NCBI GenBank assembly: GCA_029210725.1
Contig: JARGFM010000017.1
Coordinates: forward strand, 1-64,000
Direction of reading: 5' to 3'
Source: Bacteroidales bacterium
GTDB lineage: Bacteria > Bacteroidota > Bacteroidia > Bacteroidales > GCA-2748055
Length of the DNA: 64,000 nucleotides
The notes below the pieces were generated by a model. That model was not told the DNA's origin. It saw only the letters and a list, made by a program, of their open reading frames with translations, and ran no database searches. Below, piece after piece: positions 39,275 through 47,915 of this stretch. How positions within the stretch are numbered: the stretch's first letter is position 1; each line of letters begins with the position of its first letter. Made by a program: the position numbers and the translations under genes.

Positions 39275-40846
39275 CTAGCGCTTTAACACGAGCAGTCTCT
39301 CCGTCTGCCAATAACTTCCGGTATGCAGGTGCAGCAGGTAGATGCCGGGTTCCAGGTGATCCAGGCGCAGCTCCAGCGGGGATCCGGACCAGGGCAGGGT
39401 GTTCCGGTTCAGAATTCGGCCATCCGGAGAGTAAAACATCAGTTCCAGCGGTCCGGGGGGAAGCTGGTCCGCAGCTATCCATATGGCCTGCGTGGCCGGA
39501 TTGGGATAGATCCGGAACCGCGGCGCCTCTTTCTCAGGGATGGATGTTTCATAGGCATTCAGCTGAATATCCAGGAGGCTTGCCTGGTAGTCGTTTACCG
39601 TCACCGCCTGGAGGGTGTCGTTGAAGTAACCCGGAGAGGAGACAAGCAGGTCGTAAACCCCTTCCTTAATCAGCCTGTAGAAATCACCGTGAGTTTCGGA
39701 GCTGTACACCACCGAGCTGGTGGTGTCGTGGTCCTCCACCGAGATTCGTGCCTTCAGCGGGGCGCCGCTCTCCCGGTCGCTCACCTTCCCCCGGATCCCG
39801 TAGAGGCACTGCGAAATATAGTTGATCAGGGAGCGCCGGTTAATGTCCCAGTGATGTTCCAGTTCTGCCGAGGGCAGAAGAAATTCGTCCGACAGTTCCA
39901 GGGTCACCTCCCTGCCTCCCAGGTAGTAATTCACATAGTCCTGACGGGTCCCCAAGGCCACGTACCAGTCCCAGCCGTTGGTGATTCCGTCGTCGGGCCA
40001 TCCCCACATATAGTCGGGATCCACCGCCATGGCCTCATCAGCATATTCCCTGGAGATAAAACGGTACCAGTTATCATCCACATGCCGTACCGGAGTGTGG
40101 TCCCAGGGATAGTTCACCACTTCGGCTCCGTTGTGCAGGTTGGCCGACAGGGTGAAACGGTGCTCCCTCAGGAATTCCATCATATACCTGTTCTCCAGGG
40201 CCCGGCCTGTGGTATCATCGGCTTCGCCACTCCCCGGGTTCGGGAAGTCCCGGTTCAGATCGGTTCCGTCCCTGGCGTTGCGCACCGAATTCCGCAGTGA
40301 AAGGTTGTTATCCTTGGAAAAGCTGCCATCGGGATTGGCCAGGGGATTGATCCATATCTGCAGTCCATCCACCAGGGTACTTATCTCGCTGTCCGTGCCA
40401 TAGCCACTGAGCAGAGTGCCGGCAAGGCGCAGCAGCAAAACGAATCCTGCCACTTCGTTGCCGTGCATGGTGGAGCTGTACAGAAAGTTGGCCTCGGCTT
40501 CATCCTCTCCCACCCGGTCGCTGATCTTCAGGGCCAGCAGCAGCCTTCCCTCCTGGGAGCGGCCAAAGGTGTCGAGCCTGCAGATTTCCGGGTAGGAGGA
40601 GGCAAAGCCCTGCATCATCTCCAGGTACTGGTCGTAGGTGGGATATTTCAGGAAGGTGCGTGCTTCGGTCAGGTCGAGGGCCATATCACTGTCGTCGAAA
40701 CGGACCGACTTGGTCCATTGTGCATGCCCGGGAGCAACTGCCAGGAGGACCGGGAGGACAAACAGGAGCAGCTTCAGGGAAGCGTTGCGGACCATCCGGC
40801 GCCCCATCATACTCCGGCGCCCCATCATACTCCGGCGTCCCATCAT
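39275..40846 (-). CDS. M14 zinc carboxypeptidase with T9SS tail
   Basis: 523 residues from the first ATG. The real start may be the ATG at 40795 (MVRNASLKLLLFVLPVLLAV… signal peptide), because the first 17 residues are DNA-repeat-derived (MMGRRS twice, then MMGRR). Peptidase M14 domain: zinc ligands in STMHGNEVAG (His, Glu) and the His of SANLHNGAEVVNYPWD, Arg in DLNRDFPN, catalytic Glu in VTLELSDEF. Then a carboxypeptidase-regulatory/CnaB-like domain (GIRGKVSDRESGAPLKARIS) and a type IX secretion sorting domain (FRIYPNPATQAIWI … GIYLLHLHTGSYWQTERLLV). It is exported and probably surface-bound or released. The first ATG overlaps the ychF stop (ATGA). Confidence 0.92.
   Translation of the reverse strand: MMGRRSMMGRRSMMGRRMVRNASLKLLLFVLPVLLAVAPGHAQWTKSVRFDDSDMALDLTEARTFLKYPTYDQYLEMMQGFASSYPEICRLDTFGRSQEGRLLLALKISDRVGEDEAEANFLYSSTMHGNEVAGFVLLLRLAGTLLSGYGTDSEISTLVDGLQIWINPLANPDGSFSKDNNLSLRNSVRNARDGTDLNRDFPNPGSGEADDTTGRALENRYMMEFLREHRFTLSANLHNGAEVVNYPWDHTPVRHVDDNWYRFISREYADEAMAVDPDYMWGWPDDGITNGWDWYVALGTRQDYVNYYLGGREVTLELSDEFLLPSAELEHHWDINRRSLINYISQCLYGIRGKVSDRESGAPLKARISVEDHDTTSSVVYSSETHGDFYRLIKEGVYDLLVSSPGYFNDTLQAVTVNDYQASLLDIQLNAYETSIPEKEAPRFRIYPNPATQAIWIAADQLPPGPLELMFYSPDGRILNRNTLPWSGSPLELRLDHLEPGIYLLHLHTGSYWQTERLLVLKR
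40796..40846. repeat. 18-bp tandem repeat at the carboxypeptidase start, 2.8 copies
   Basis: Plus-strand unit ACTCCGGCGCCCCATCAT at 40811 and 40829 with a partial copy before. Read on the minus strand each unit starts with ATGATG, so the array supplies a series of in-frame start codons between the ychF stop and the signal peptide. Confidence 0.88.
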
Positions 40847-41940
40847 ACATTAAATCTGATGTGAAGAATATCGGCCTCCTCCACCACGTAGTTTTTTCCT
40901 TCCACCGATAATTTGCCCTTATCCTTGCAGGCCTGCTCCGAGCCCAGGGTAATAAAATCTTCATACTTCATCACCTCGGCACGGATAAACCCGCGCTGCA
41001 GGTCCGAGTGTATGGCCCCGGCCGCTTCGGGGGCCAGGGCACCCTTCCGGATGGTCCAGGCCCGGATCTCTTTGGGGCCCACGGTGAAAAAGGAAATCAG
41101 GTTCAGCATGGAGTAGGCCGATCGTATGAGCTTGCTCACCCCCGGCTCTTCCAGTCCGGCATCGGCCAGGAAGGCTTTGCGGTCTTCCTCGTCCTCCAGT
41201 TCGGCAATCTCCGATTCCAGACGGGCCGCCAGCACCAGGATCTCGGCCTTTTCGCCGGCCAGGTATTCCTTTACCTGATCCACATAGGCGTTGCCTGCGA
41301 TGGCCGCCTCATCTTCCACGTTGCACACATACATAAGCGGCTTGCTGGTCAGCAGAAAGAGGTCTTCAATATATTTACGGTCCGTTTCGCTCACTTCCAG
41401 GGTACGGGCATTCTGAAAATCTTCCAGGTGGTCCTTATATCTTGCCAGCACTTCGAGCCCTCTTTGGGCATCCTTATCCCCTGTTTTGGCAATCCTGGCC
41501 AGCCGTTCCATCTTTTTTTCCACCGACTCGAGGTCCTTGACCTGCAGTTCCAGGTTGATGGTCTCCATGTCGCGGACCGGGTTCACCGATCCGTCGATAT
41601 GGGGCAGCTGTTCGTCATCAAAACACCGGATCACCTGAATCAGGGCATCGGTATTCCGGATATCGGAGAGAAACTTGTTGCCCACACCTTCTCCCTGGTT
41701 GGCCCCCCTGGCGAGTCCGGGGATATCCACAATTTCGACAGAGGCCGGGATGATCTTTTCAGTGGGCTGGAAATTCTCCAGCTTATAGAGCCTGGGTTCT
41801 GGCACATTCACCATTCCAACATTGGACTTACTGGAGGTAAAGGCAAAGCTGGAAGTTTCCACCCTGGTATTGGACATACAGTTGAAGAGTGTGGATTTGC
41901 CCACGTTGGCTACCCCGATAATCCCGCATTTTAGTGCCAT
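40843..41940 (-). CDS. ychF: Ribosome-binding ATPase YchF
   Basis: 365 residues, Obg-like P-loop protein that prefers ATP. GVANVGKSTLFN (P-loop), DIPGLARGANQGEGVGNKFL (G3 region), the NVED specificity motif in place of NKxD, and the C-terminal TGS-like domain ending ADILHIRFNV. It associates with ribosomes and with stress responses. It is divergent from transketolase, with a -7 element at 41958-41965, and its TGA overlaps the carboxypeptidase ATG. Confidence 0.97.
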   Translation of the reverse strand: MALKCGIIGVANVGKSTLFNCMSNTRVETSSFAFTSSKSNVGMVNVPEPRLYKLENFQPTEKIIPASVEIVDIPGLARGANQGEGVGNKFLSDIRNTDALIQVIRCFDDEQLPHIDGSVNPVRDMETINLELQVKDLESVEKKMERLARIAKTGDKDAQRGLEVLARYKDHLEDFQNARTLEVSETDRKYIEDLFLLTSKPLMYVCNVEDEAAIAGNAYVDQVKEYLAGEKAEILVLAARLESEIAELEDEEDRKAFLADAGLEEPGVSKLIRSAYSMLNLISFFTVGPKEIRAWTIRKGALAPEAAGAIHSDLQRGFIRAEVMKYEDFITLGSEQACKDKGKLSVEGKNYVVEEADILHIRFNV

Positions 41941-41957
41941 CTGTGTTAAATTTGGCT

Positions 41958-41965
41958 CAAAATTA
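41958..41965 (-). promoter_or_regulatory. ychF promoter -7 element
   Basis: Minus-strand TAATTTTG matches TAnnTTTG, 18 bases upstream of the ychF ATG, implying a leader of about 10 bases. The -33 match is poor. Confidence 0.5.
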
Positions 41966-42011
41966 GCAAAAAAGAACCACCACCCGGTGACCTGTTTTAA
42001 ATATTAATGGG

Positions 42012-42019
42012 TAATTTTG
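42012..42019 (+). promoter_or_regulatory. Transketolase promoter -7 element
   Basis: TAATTTTG matches TAnnTTTG, 25 bases before the ATG at 42045. It faces away from the ychF element 46 bp to the left, so the 104-bp spacer is a compact divergent promoter pair. Confidence 0.55.
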
Positions 42020-42044
42020 GGCTTCGTTCTAAAACAGCAAATTC

Positions 42045-44084
42045 ATGAACCTTCAGATTCACAGCCTCGCTTCAGACAACATTCGTATCCTTGCCGCTGC
42101 CATGGTGGAAAAGGCCAGATCGGGACACCCGGGTGGAGCCATGGGCGGTGCCGATTTTGCAGAGATGCTTTATTCCAGGTTTCTCCGCTTTGATCCGGAC
42201 GATGGAGCCTGGCCGCTGAGAGACCGTTTTTTTCTGGATCCCGGGCATATGTCGCCCATGCTCTACGGAATACTGGCGCTCACCGGGCATTATTCCCCGG
42301 AGGAGCTTCGCTCTTTCCGGCAGTGGGGAAGTCCCACCCCCGGACACCCCGAAGTGGATGTGAAGCGTGGGGTGGAGAATACCTCCGGACCGCTTGGACA
42401 GGGCCATACCATGGCTGTGGGAGCGGCCATTGCGGAGCGCTTCCTGGCTGCCCGCTTCGGGGAGTGGCTTTCCCACAAGACCTATACTTTTATTTCCGAC
42501 GGGGGCGTTCAGGAAGAGATTTCACAGGGAGCCGGCCGTATAGCGGGTTTCCTGGGCCTGTCGAACCTGATCATGTTTTATGACTCCAACGATATCCAGC
42601 TCTCCACCCGGACCGAAGAGGTTTCGGCCGAAGATACTGCCGCCAAGTACAGGGCCTGGAACTGGAGCGTTTGCCTGATCGACGGCAACGATCCTTTCCA
42701 AATCTTCCAGGCACTGGAGTCGGCACTGTCCGAAAAGGAGCGTCCCAGCCTGATCATAGGAAAAACCATTATGGGCAAAGGGGCCCTGGATGAGAACGGA
42801 AACAGCTTCGAAGGAAAGACCTCCATGCACGGGATGCCATTGTCGGAAGCCGGGGCCTCTTTTGAGAAGACCATCGCCAACCTGGGAGGGGATCCGGAGA
42901 ATCCTTTCGTGATTTTCGGGGAGGTCCGGGAGGCCTACCATGCGATCCTGGAAGAGAAACGGAAGGAAGCGGCCAAAAAAAGGGCGGAACAGGCGGCCTG
43001 GGAAAAAGCCAACCCGGCACTGGCTGAGAAGTACAGGAGCTTCCTGGAGGGAAAGCTCCCGGAGATTGACTTCGCGGCCATCGGGCAGAAGGCCGGGGCA
43101 CCTACCCGTGGAGCCTCCGGAGCGGTGCTGGCCAGCCTGGCCGGAAAGATCGGGAATATGATCGTGGCTTCGGCCGATCTTTCGAACAGTGACAAAACAG
43201 ATGGGTATCTGAAAAACACCAGCGCTTTTAAACGTGGCGATTTCAGCGGCTCCTTCCTCCAGGCAGGAGTCAGTGAGCTGACCATGGCCGCCATGGCCAA
43301 CGGAATGGCCCTGCATGGCGGAGTGATCCCGGTGATCGGGACCTTCTTTGTGTTCAGCGATTATATGAAGCCCGCGGTCCGGATGGCTGCCCTGATGCAG
43401 CTGCCTGTAAAATATGTGTGGACCCACGATGCCTTCCGGGTCGGAGAAGATGGTCCCACCCATCAGCCCGTGGAGCAGGAGGCACAGATCCGCCTGCTGG
43501 AACATTTGAGAAATCACCATGGCAGGCGCTCCATGCTGGTCCTGCGTCCGGCCGATGCCCTGGAGACCTCGGTAGCCTGGAAAATGGCGCTGGAAAACGA
43601 GGCTTCCCCCACGGCACTGATCCTCTCCAGGCAGGGAGTAAAGGATATTCCGGCCCTGCCCGGCTCTGACAGGTACACCGATGCGCTGCAGGCGGAGAAG
43701 GGAGCTTATGTGGTGCTGGACTGTAAGGGGACTCCCGATGTGGTGATGGTGGCCTCTGGTTCGGAGGTATCCACCCTTCTGGCGGGAGCAGAACTGCTGA
43801 TAAAGGATAAAGGACTGAATATAAAAGTGTTATCCCTTATTTCTGAGGGACTCTTCCGCGACCAGCCAGAGGAGTACCAGGAAGAAGTGATTCCCTCAGG
43901 AGTTCCGGTGTTTGGACTTACGGCCGGCCTGCCTGTGACCCTTCAGGGACTGGTGGGAGAACATGGAATCGTGTTCGGACTGGAAAGTTTCGGTTATTCC
44001 GCACCCTACCAGGTGCTGGACGAAAAGCTGGGCTTTACCGGTGAGAATGTTTGTAAACAGGTGAGTGCCCTGCTGGGGGTGTAA
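42045..44084 (+). CDS. tkt: Transketolase
   Basis: 679 residues in the usual three-domain form. The thiamine-diphosphate motif is in the N-terminal half (FISDGGVQEEISQGAG … FYDSNDIQ), with KARSGHPGGAMGGADFAEML at the start and SGPLGQGHTMAVGAA in the cofactor region. The pyrimidine domain has WTHDAFRVGEDGPTHQPVEQ. It moves two-carbon units in the pentose phosphate pathway. Its stop codon lies in a 15-bp tandem duplication. Confidence 0.97.
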   Translation: MNLQIHSLASDNIRILAAAMVEKARSGHPGGAMGGADFAEMLYSRFLRFDPDDGAWPLRDRFFLDPGHMSPMLYGILALTGHYSPEELRSFRQWGSPTPGHPEVDVKRGVENTSGPLGQGHTMAVGAAIAERFLAARFGEWLSHKTYTFISDGGVQEEISQGAGRIAGFLGLSNLIMFYDSNDIQLSTRTEEVSAEDTAAKYRAWNWSVCLIDGNDPFQIFQALESALSEKERPSLIIGKTIMGKGALDENGNSFEGKTSMHGMPLSEAGASFEKTIANLGGDPENPFVIFGEVREAYHAILEEKRKEAAKKRAEQAAWEKANPALAEKYRSFLEGKLPEIDFAAIGQKAGAPTRGASGAVLASLAGKIGNMIVASADLSNSDKTDGYLKNTSAFKRGDFSGSFLQAGVSELTMAAMANGMALHGGVIPVIGTFFVFSDYMKPAVRMAALMQLPVKYVWTHDAFRVGEDGPTHQPVEQEAQIRLLEHLRNHHGRRSMLVLRPADALETSVAWKMALENEASPTALILSRQGVKDIPALPGSDRYTDALQAEKGAYVVLDCKGTPDVVMVASGSEVSTLLAGAELLIKDKGLNIKVLSLISEGLFRDQPEEYQEEVIPSGVPVFGLTAGLPVTLQGLVGEHGIVFGLESFGYSAPYQVLDEKLGFTGENVCKQVSALLGV

Positions 44085-44104
44085 GATGTGGGGGTGTAAG
44101 ATGC
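44075..44104. repeat. 15-bp tandem duplication over the transketolase stop
   Basis: GGGGGTGTAAGATGT (44075-44089) is followed at once by GGGGGTGTAAGATGC (44090-44104). The TAA stop of transketolase is in the first copy; the second copy lies outside the gene. Confidence 0.9.
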
Positions 44105-44127
44105 TTGCATTCGAAAAAGACAGGATT

Positions 44128-45777
44128 ATGGAAAGAAGCCGTTTACCCTGGGCAGGAATTTTAGTGCTGATGGCAGTAGGGTCGGTATCGCTGCAGGGAC
44201 AGAAGATCCCGCCGCAAAAACCCAGGCTGATCGTGGGGATCACGGTTTCGGGAATGCAGTACGACTACCTGTCGGTTTACTGGGACAAGTTTTCGGAGGG
44301 CGGATTCAAAAAAATGGCCACCACCGGAGCCAACTGCAAGAATGCCCGGTACAACTATCTGATTACCGATCCGGCAGTGGGTTTTGCGTCCATTGCAACG
44401 GGCACCCGGCCCAGCGAACATGGGATTGTATCGGATTACTGGTACCACCGCCTCTCCAATGAGGTCGTCCACAGCATCGGGGACAGCGAACAGACGACCC
44501 TGGGAGGATCCTACGGGACCGGAACCTACTCCCCCCGGGCCCTGCACAGCCGCACGCTGTCGGACCAGATCAGGGTGCAGAGCCGTTTCAAATCGCGTTC
44601 CATCGGAGTTTCCATGGACCCCGGGGCAGCGGTGCTGATGGCCGGACATGCCGCTTCGGGGGCCTACTGGCTCGATCCCGTGCGTGCCAACTGGGTCACC
44701 AGCAGTTATTACATGGACTCTCTTCCCGCCTGGGTGAATGAATTTAATGCCAGGAACTTCCGGGATCTCTATCTGGAACGGACCTGGGAGACCCTTCGTC
44801 CCATCGCCGATTACGAAGAAAGCATGCTGGATAATAATCCTTATGAAACAGGGATCCACGGGCAGATTACCTTTCCCTATGATCTGGCCCGGATCAGCTC
44901 CGACGGTAAGGGCGGAAAGGACTACAGCATACTGATGAACACCCCCTGGGGGAACACCTATACCAAGGACATGGCCATCGCGGCCATCGTTCACGAAGAG
45001 CTTGGTCGGCACGAATACACCGATTTGATCCACATCGGATTTTCGGCTACCAAATACCTGGCCAATCACTACTCCACCTGGTCGGTGGAGACACAGGATA
45101 TGTACCTGAGGCTGGATGCAGACCTGGCTCATCTGCTTCAATTTCTGGACGAGCAGCTTGGCCTGGAAAATGTCCTGATCTACCTGACCGCTGAAAATGC
45201 CCTGGCGGTGGACCCGGACTATCTGGCCGAAAGCCGCATCCCCTCTGGTTTTTTTAACTACCGGACCAGCATCTCGCTTCTGAAATCTTATCTGAATGCC
45301 ATTTATGGAAGAGGCGACTGGGTCACCTTTTATTATGCCCAGCAGATTTATCTGAATCACCAGCTGATCGAGGACTCCAACCTTTCCCTGGAGGATGTTC
45401 AGGATAAGGTGGCCCGGTTTATGGTGCAGATTAACGGGGTCTCCAATGCCCTTCAGGCTTATGTATTGCAGCAGAATTACTTCACCGACGGGGTTTTGAA
45501 CCGGATACAGAATTCCTATTACCAGAAGCGCTCCGGGGATGTGATCCTCTACCTGACCCCCGGATGGGTGGAGCACAGCAATTTGGGAGACGGGGTCTAC
45601 CAGGAGTTCAGGTATGCTCCCCACGTACCCCTGATCTTCTATGGCTGGAAGATAAACCGGGTGAGTATCCCCTCCCGGGTGTCTCCCACCGATATCGCCC
45701 CTTCCATTGCATCCTTTATGGAGATTTCCATGCCTGATAATGTGACGGGCGAGGTGATCCGGGAGTTGGTTAAGTAA
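44128..45777 (+). CDS. PafA-like protein lacking the active site
   Basis: 549 residues from the ATG at 44128, which begins the signal peptide (MERSRLPWAGILVLMAVGSV). An earlier start would run through the 15-bp repeat. The fold is the alkaline phosphatase/phosphodiesterase type seen in PafA (KPRLIVGITVSGMQYDYLSV; YWDKFSEGGFKKM; APHVPLIFYG). Key residues are changed: the first metal Asp is Ser41, the nucleophile region TxxGH reads PAVGF (Pro82, Phe86), the DxxGH metal pair reads K309-YLA-N313, and the DH of LTADH is E356-N357. It is therefore probably a non-catalytic periplasmic binding or scaffold protein. It overlaps the convergent GGGP synthase by 8 bp. Confidence 0.85.
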   Translation: MERSRLPWAGILVLMAVGSVSLQGQKIPPQKPRLIVGITVSGMQYDYLSVYWDKFSEGGFKKMATTGANCKNARYNYLITDPAVGFASIATGTRPSEHGIVSDYWYHRLSNEVVHSIGDSEQTTLGGSYGTGTYSPRALHSRTLSDQIRVQSRFKSRSIGVSMDPGAAVLMAGHAASGAYWLDPVRANWVTSSYYMDSLPAWVNEFNARNFRDLYLERTWETLRPIADYEESMLDNNPYETGIHGQITFPYDLARISSDGKGGKDYSILMNTPWGNTYTKDMAIAAIVHEELGRHEYTDLIHIGFSATKYLANHYSTWSVETQDMYLRLDADLAHLLQFLDEQLGLENVLIYLTAENALAVDPDYLAESRIPSGFFNYRTSISLLKSYLNAIYGRGDWVTFYYAQQIYLNHQLIEDSNLSLEDVQDKVARFMVQINGVSNALQAYVLQQNYFTDGVLNRIQNSYYQKRSGDVILYLTPGWVEHSNLGDGVYQEFRYAPHVPLIFYGWKINRVSIPSRVSPTDIAPSIASFMEISMPDNVTGEVIRELVK

Positions 45778-46513
45778 GGCTTTTATTGAAGCTGTCCCTG
45801 GATTCGCAGAAGACTTTGATCAGGCCGGGATCTTTCTCCACGGCATTTCCAACCACAATCATATCGGCCCCGGCCCGGAAAAGCTCCAGGGCCGTTTCCG
45901 CGGAACGGATCCCGCCACCCACCATCAGGGGAAGTGAAATTCCCTGCCTGACGGCACTGATCATAGTGGGGGCAACAGGCTGGACCGCACCGCTTCCTGC
46001 CTCCAGGTAGAGGGCTTTCAGTCCCAGCATCTCTCCGGCCATGGCAGTGGCTACGGCAATATCTGTCTTATCTCCGGGTATAGGCCGGGTGTGGCTCATA
46101 TACTCCACCGAGCTCGCCGGCCCGTTTTCTATCAGTATATATCCGGTGGGAATCACCTCAATTCCGGTTCTGCGAAGGTGGGGGGCTGCCAGCACGTGGT
46201 TTCCGATGAGGAATTCAGGATTGCGTCCGGAGATCAGAGAGAGAAACAGGATTCCGTCTGCCAGCTCCGACAACTGAAAGACATTTCCCGGAAAGATAAA
46301 GACCGGCAATCTGGTCCCCAGCTTCAAAGCGGTAATGCTTATGTCAATGGGTTTAAAGAGGATGCTTCCGCCTACCAGCAGAAGGTCGGGCGGATGCAGA
46401 TTGATCAATTCAATCAACTCCTCCAGACTCCCGTTGTCATACCCGTCGGGGTCCACCAGCAGAGCGATCCGTTTCTTGCTCCTGTCCTTAAGCTCCTGAT
46501 AGAAACCGTTCAT
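45770..46513 (-). CDS. Geranylgeranylglyceryl phosphate synthase family
   Basis: 247 residues from the ATG at 46513, which overlaps the upstream stop (ATGA); an ATG four codons earlier is possible. TIM barrel of the PcrB/GGGPS family: ALLVDPDGYD (glycerol-phosphate loop), LLLVGGSILF, PTGYILIENG, ALYLEAGSGA and phosphate-binding LMVGGGIRS / VVGNAVE. It couples a long prenyl diphosphate to sn-glycerol-1-phosphate, the first step toward archaeal-type ether lipids. Group II enzymes in Bacteroidetes are known, but the role of the product is unclear. It is the last gene of the ssb-gldE-gldD run. Confidence 0.9.
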   Translation of the reverse strand: MNGFYQELKDRSKKRIALLVDPDGYDNGSLEELIELINLHPPDLLLVGGSILFKPIDISITALKLGTRLPVFIFPGNVFQLSELADGILFLSLISGRNPEFLIGNHVLAAPHLRRTGIEVIPTGYILIENGPASSVEYMSHTRPIPGDKTDIAVATAMAGEMLGLKALYLEAGSGAVQPVAPTMISAVRQGISLPLMVGGGIRSAETALELFRAGADMIVVGNAVEKDPGLIKVFCESRDSFNKSLT

Positions 46514-47142
46514 TTCTTGACGCACCAGACCAGGGCGTAATTTTCGTGTTGAAGATACTCCATTTCAAAGCTTTCATCCCCGTTGCCATTCACCACATGG
46601 CCTTTCATAAAACCGTGCTCCTCCGGTACGAAAGGCGCGATGGTGATACCGTCCCGGAAGTTGATGTCCTGTTTGTCACAAATCTTGTACAGGGCTTCTT
46701 TGGCACACCAGTGCAGGTAGAGGTGAAACTTCGACAGCTCCGGATCCCGGGTGATGGTCTCCCGTTCGTTTATGAATTTATTGGCCACCTTGCTTATCTT
46801 TCCGGACATGTACTCCAGGTCGATCCCTACGCGCTGGTCTTTGCTGATCAGCACAGCAGTCAGGTTATTCGAGTGGGAGATGCTGATGTTGTGAGTGTTG
46901 CCTCTTACGAAGGGCTTGTTTTCGGAATTATAGAGGATCCGGGTATCTTTCCCGATCATGGTTTTCACCAGTGCACGGACGCTGAGCCATTCAATTTTCC
47001 TGCTGATGTTCCTGAAGCTGTCGAGTTTTGTTTTCTCTACTTCAACCAGGTTGACCATGCCGTAGAGTGTATCAAAATCCTCCGTTATCTCCCACACACC
47101 TAAATGGCAATCCGGTAATATTTCTGTTTTCAAAAATACTCC
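46510..47142 (-). CDS. 4'-phosphopantetheinyl transferase
   Basis: 210 residues from a GTG at 47142 (MGVFLKTEILPDCHLGVWEI), which fits Bacteroidetes relatives better than a TTG 16 codons upstream. Sfp-type family: NISISHSNNLTAVLIS, the metal site VGIDLE, and HWCAKEALYKIC. It transfers phosphopantetheine from CoA to carrier proteins, here probably ACP, since no polyketide or peptide synthase is near. Its stop overlaps the GGGP synthase ATG. Confidence 0.88.
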   Translation of the reverse strand, partial: GVFLKTEILPDCHLGVWEITEDFDTLYGMVNLVEVEKTKLDSFRNISRKIEWLSVRALVKTMIGKDTRILYNSENKPFVRGNTHNISISHSNNLTAVLISKDQRVGIDLEYMSGKISKVANKFINERETITRDPELSKFHLYLHWCAKEALYKICDKQDINFRDGITIAPFVPEEHGFMKGHVVNGNGDESFEMEYLQHENYALVWCVKK

Positions 47143-47196
47143 CACAATATCTCGGTTAGATCCCCGGAGAGGGGTGACTAAGTTAAACAAATTTGA

Positions 47197-47904
47197 TTAA
47201 TACTTCCACTCGGTGGTTTCGATCAGATGCAGGATGTCTTCTCTGAGGAATTCTATGACCGGGTTCAGAGAATCGCGGTTGGGCCTGCAGTTGAAATAGA
47301 GCGAGCCTCTCAGGAAATGATCGGTACTGTCGGTGATAAAGAACTGGACCGCGGATGCCACATCTCCCTGCAGATCGTAAATCATTCCGAACCGCCTGTG
47401 ATCCCTCTGGATGAACGGGGTTTCATCGATCCCGTATGCCTTCACCGTATGTTTGTAAACCAGTTCCCGGCTATCGGTAATCAGCTCGTTCAACCGGCCA
47501 TCCACCGCTACGTAACTCAGGTGGATCTTCCCGTTGAGCTGGGGAACGGAGACATTGATCCATCCATCTGCGGCCCTGGGGCCACTGTCTTTCTCTATCA
47601 GGGCATAGTCGGGGATCTCGAAGCGGTAGGCGTCCTGCAAGTCGTACAGATGGTAGGCTTTTTCCGGGTAACTGATCTTCAGGTACCCCATGGGTTTGGG
47701 GGTATAGGATTGCTTGCAGGAGGCGGACAGTAGCAGCAGGCAAAGGGCCAGGATCTGCCATCTCCCCGTACCCGGGTTCCTGTCTGTGAGTCCCGCACCT
47801 GTCTGTGCTCTGAGTTTCTCTGAAACTCTCCGTCTTTCCGGATCTCTCCGTCTTTCCGGATCTCTCCGTCTTTCCGGATCTCTCCGTCTATAGCTTTTAC
47901 TCAT
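47197..47904 (-). CDS. gldD: GldD gliding/T9SS-associated lipoprotein
   Basis: 235 residues from the only in-frame ATG. The GldD core follows a lipobox (LALCLLLLSASC, Cys about 66): YTPKPMGYLKISYPEKAYHL, YVAVDGRLNELITDSRELVY, and the C-terminal RGSLYFNCRPNRDSLNPVIE. GldD is an outer-membrane-associated lipoprotein needed for gliding and linked to type IX secretion in Flavobacterium (established). The roughly 45 residues before the hydrophobic signal are odd: they are coded by an 18-bp array (RRRDPE three times) plus Arg/Gly-rich filler. I see no ATG, GTG or TTG nearer the signal, so either this tail is translated or a rare start is used. Confidence 0.9.
   Translation of the reverse strand: MSKSYRRRDPERRRDPERRRDPERRRVSEKLRAQTGAGLTDRNPGTGRWQILALCLLLLSASCKQSYTPKPMGYLKISYPEKAYHLYDLQDAYRFEIPDYALIEKDSGPRAADGWINVSVPQLNGKIHLSYVAVDGRLNELITDSRELVYKHTVKAYGIDETPFIQRDHRRFGMIYDLQGDVASAVQFFITDSTDHFLRGSLYFNCRPNRDSLNPVIEFLREDILHLIETTEWKY
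47826..47889. repeat. 18-bp tandem repeat in gldD 5' end, 3.6 copies
   Basis: Plus-strand unit CTCTCCGTCTTTCCGGAT at 47826, 47844 and 47862 with a partial copy to 47889. In the gldD frame it encodes RRDPER repeats right after MSKSY. Perfect copies. Confidence 0.93.
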
Positions 47905-47915
47905 GCTTTCTCCTC

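Noticed and set aside
44161-45624. 487-codon open frame on the minus strand
   Set aside because: Lies entirely opposite the PafA-like gene, has no recognisable domain and is low-complexity in Gly/Val/Ile/His; a shadow of GC-biased codons.
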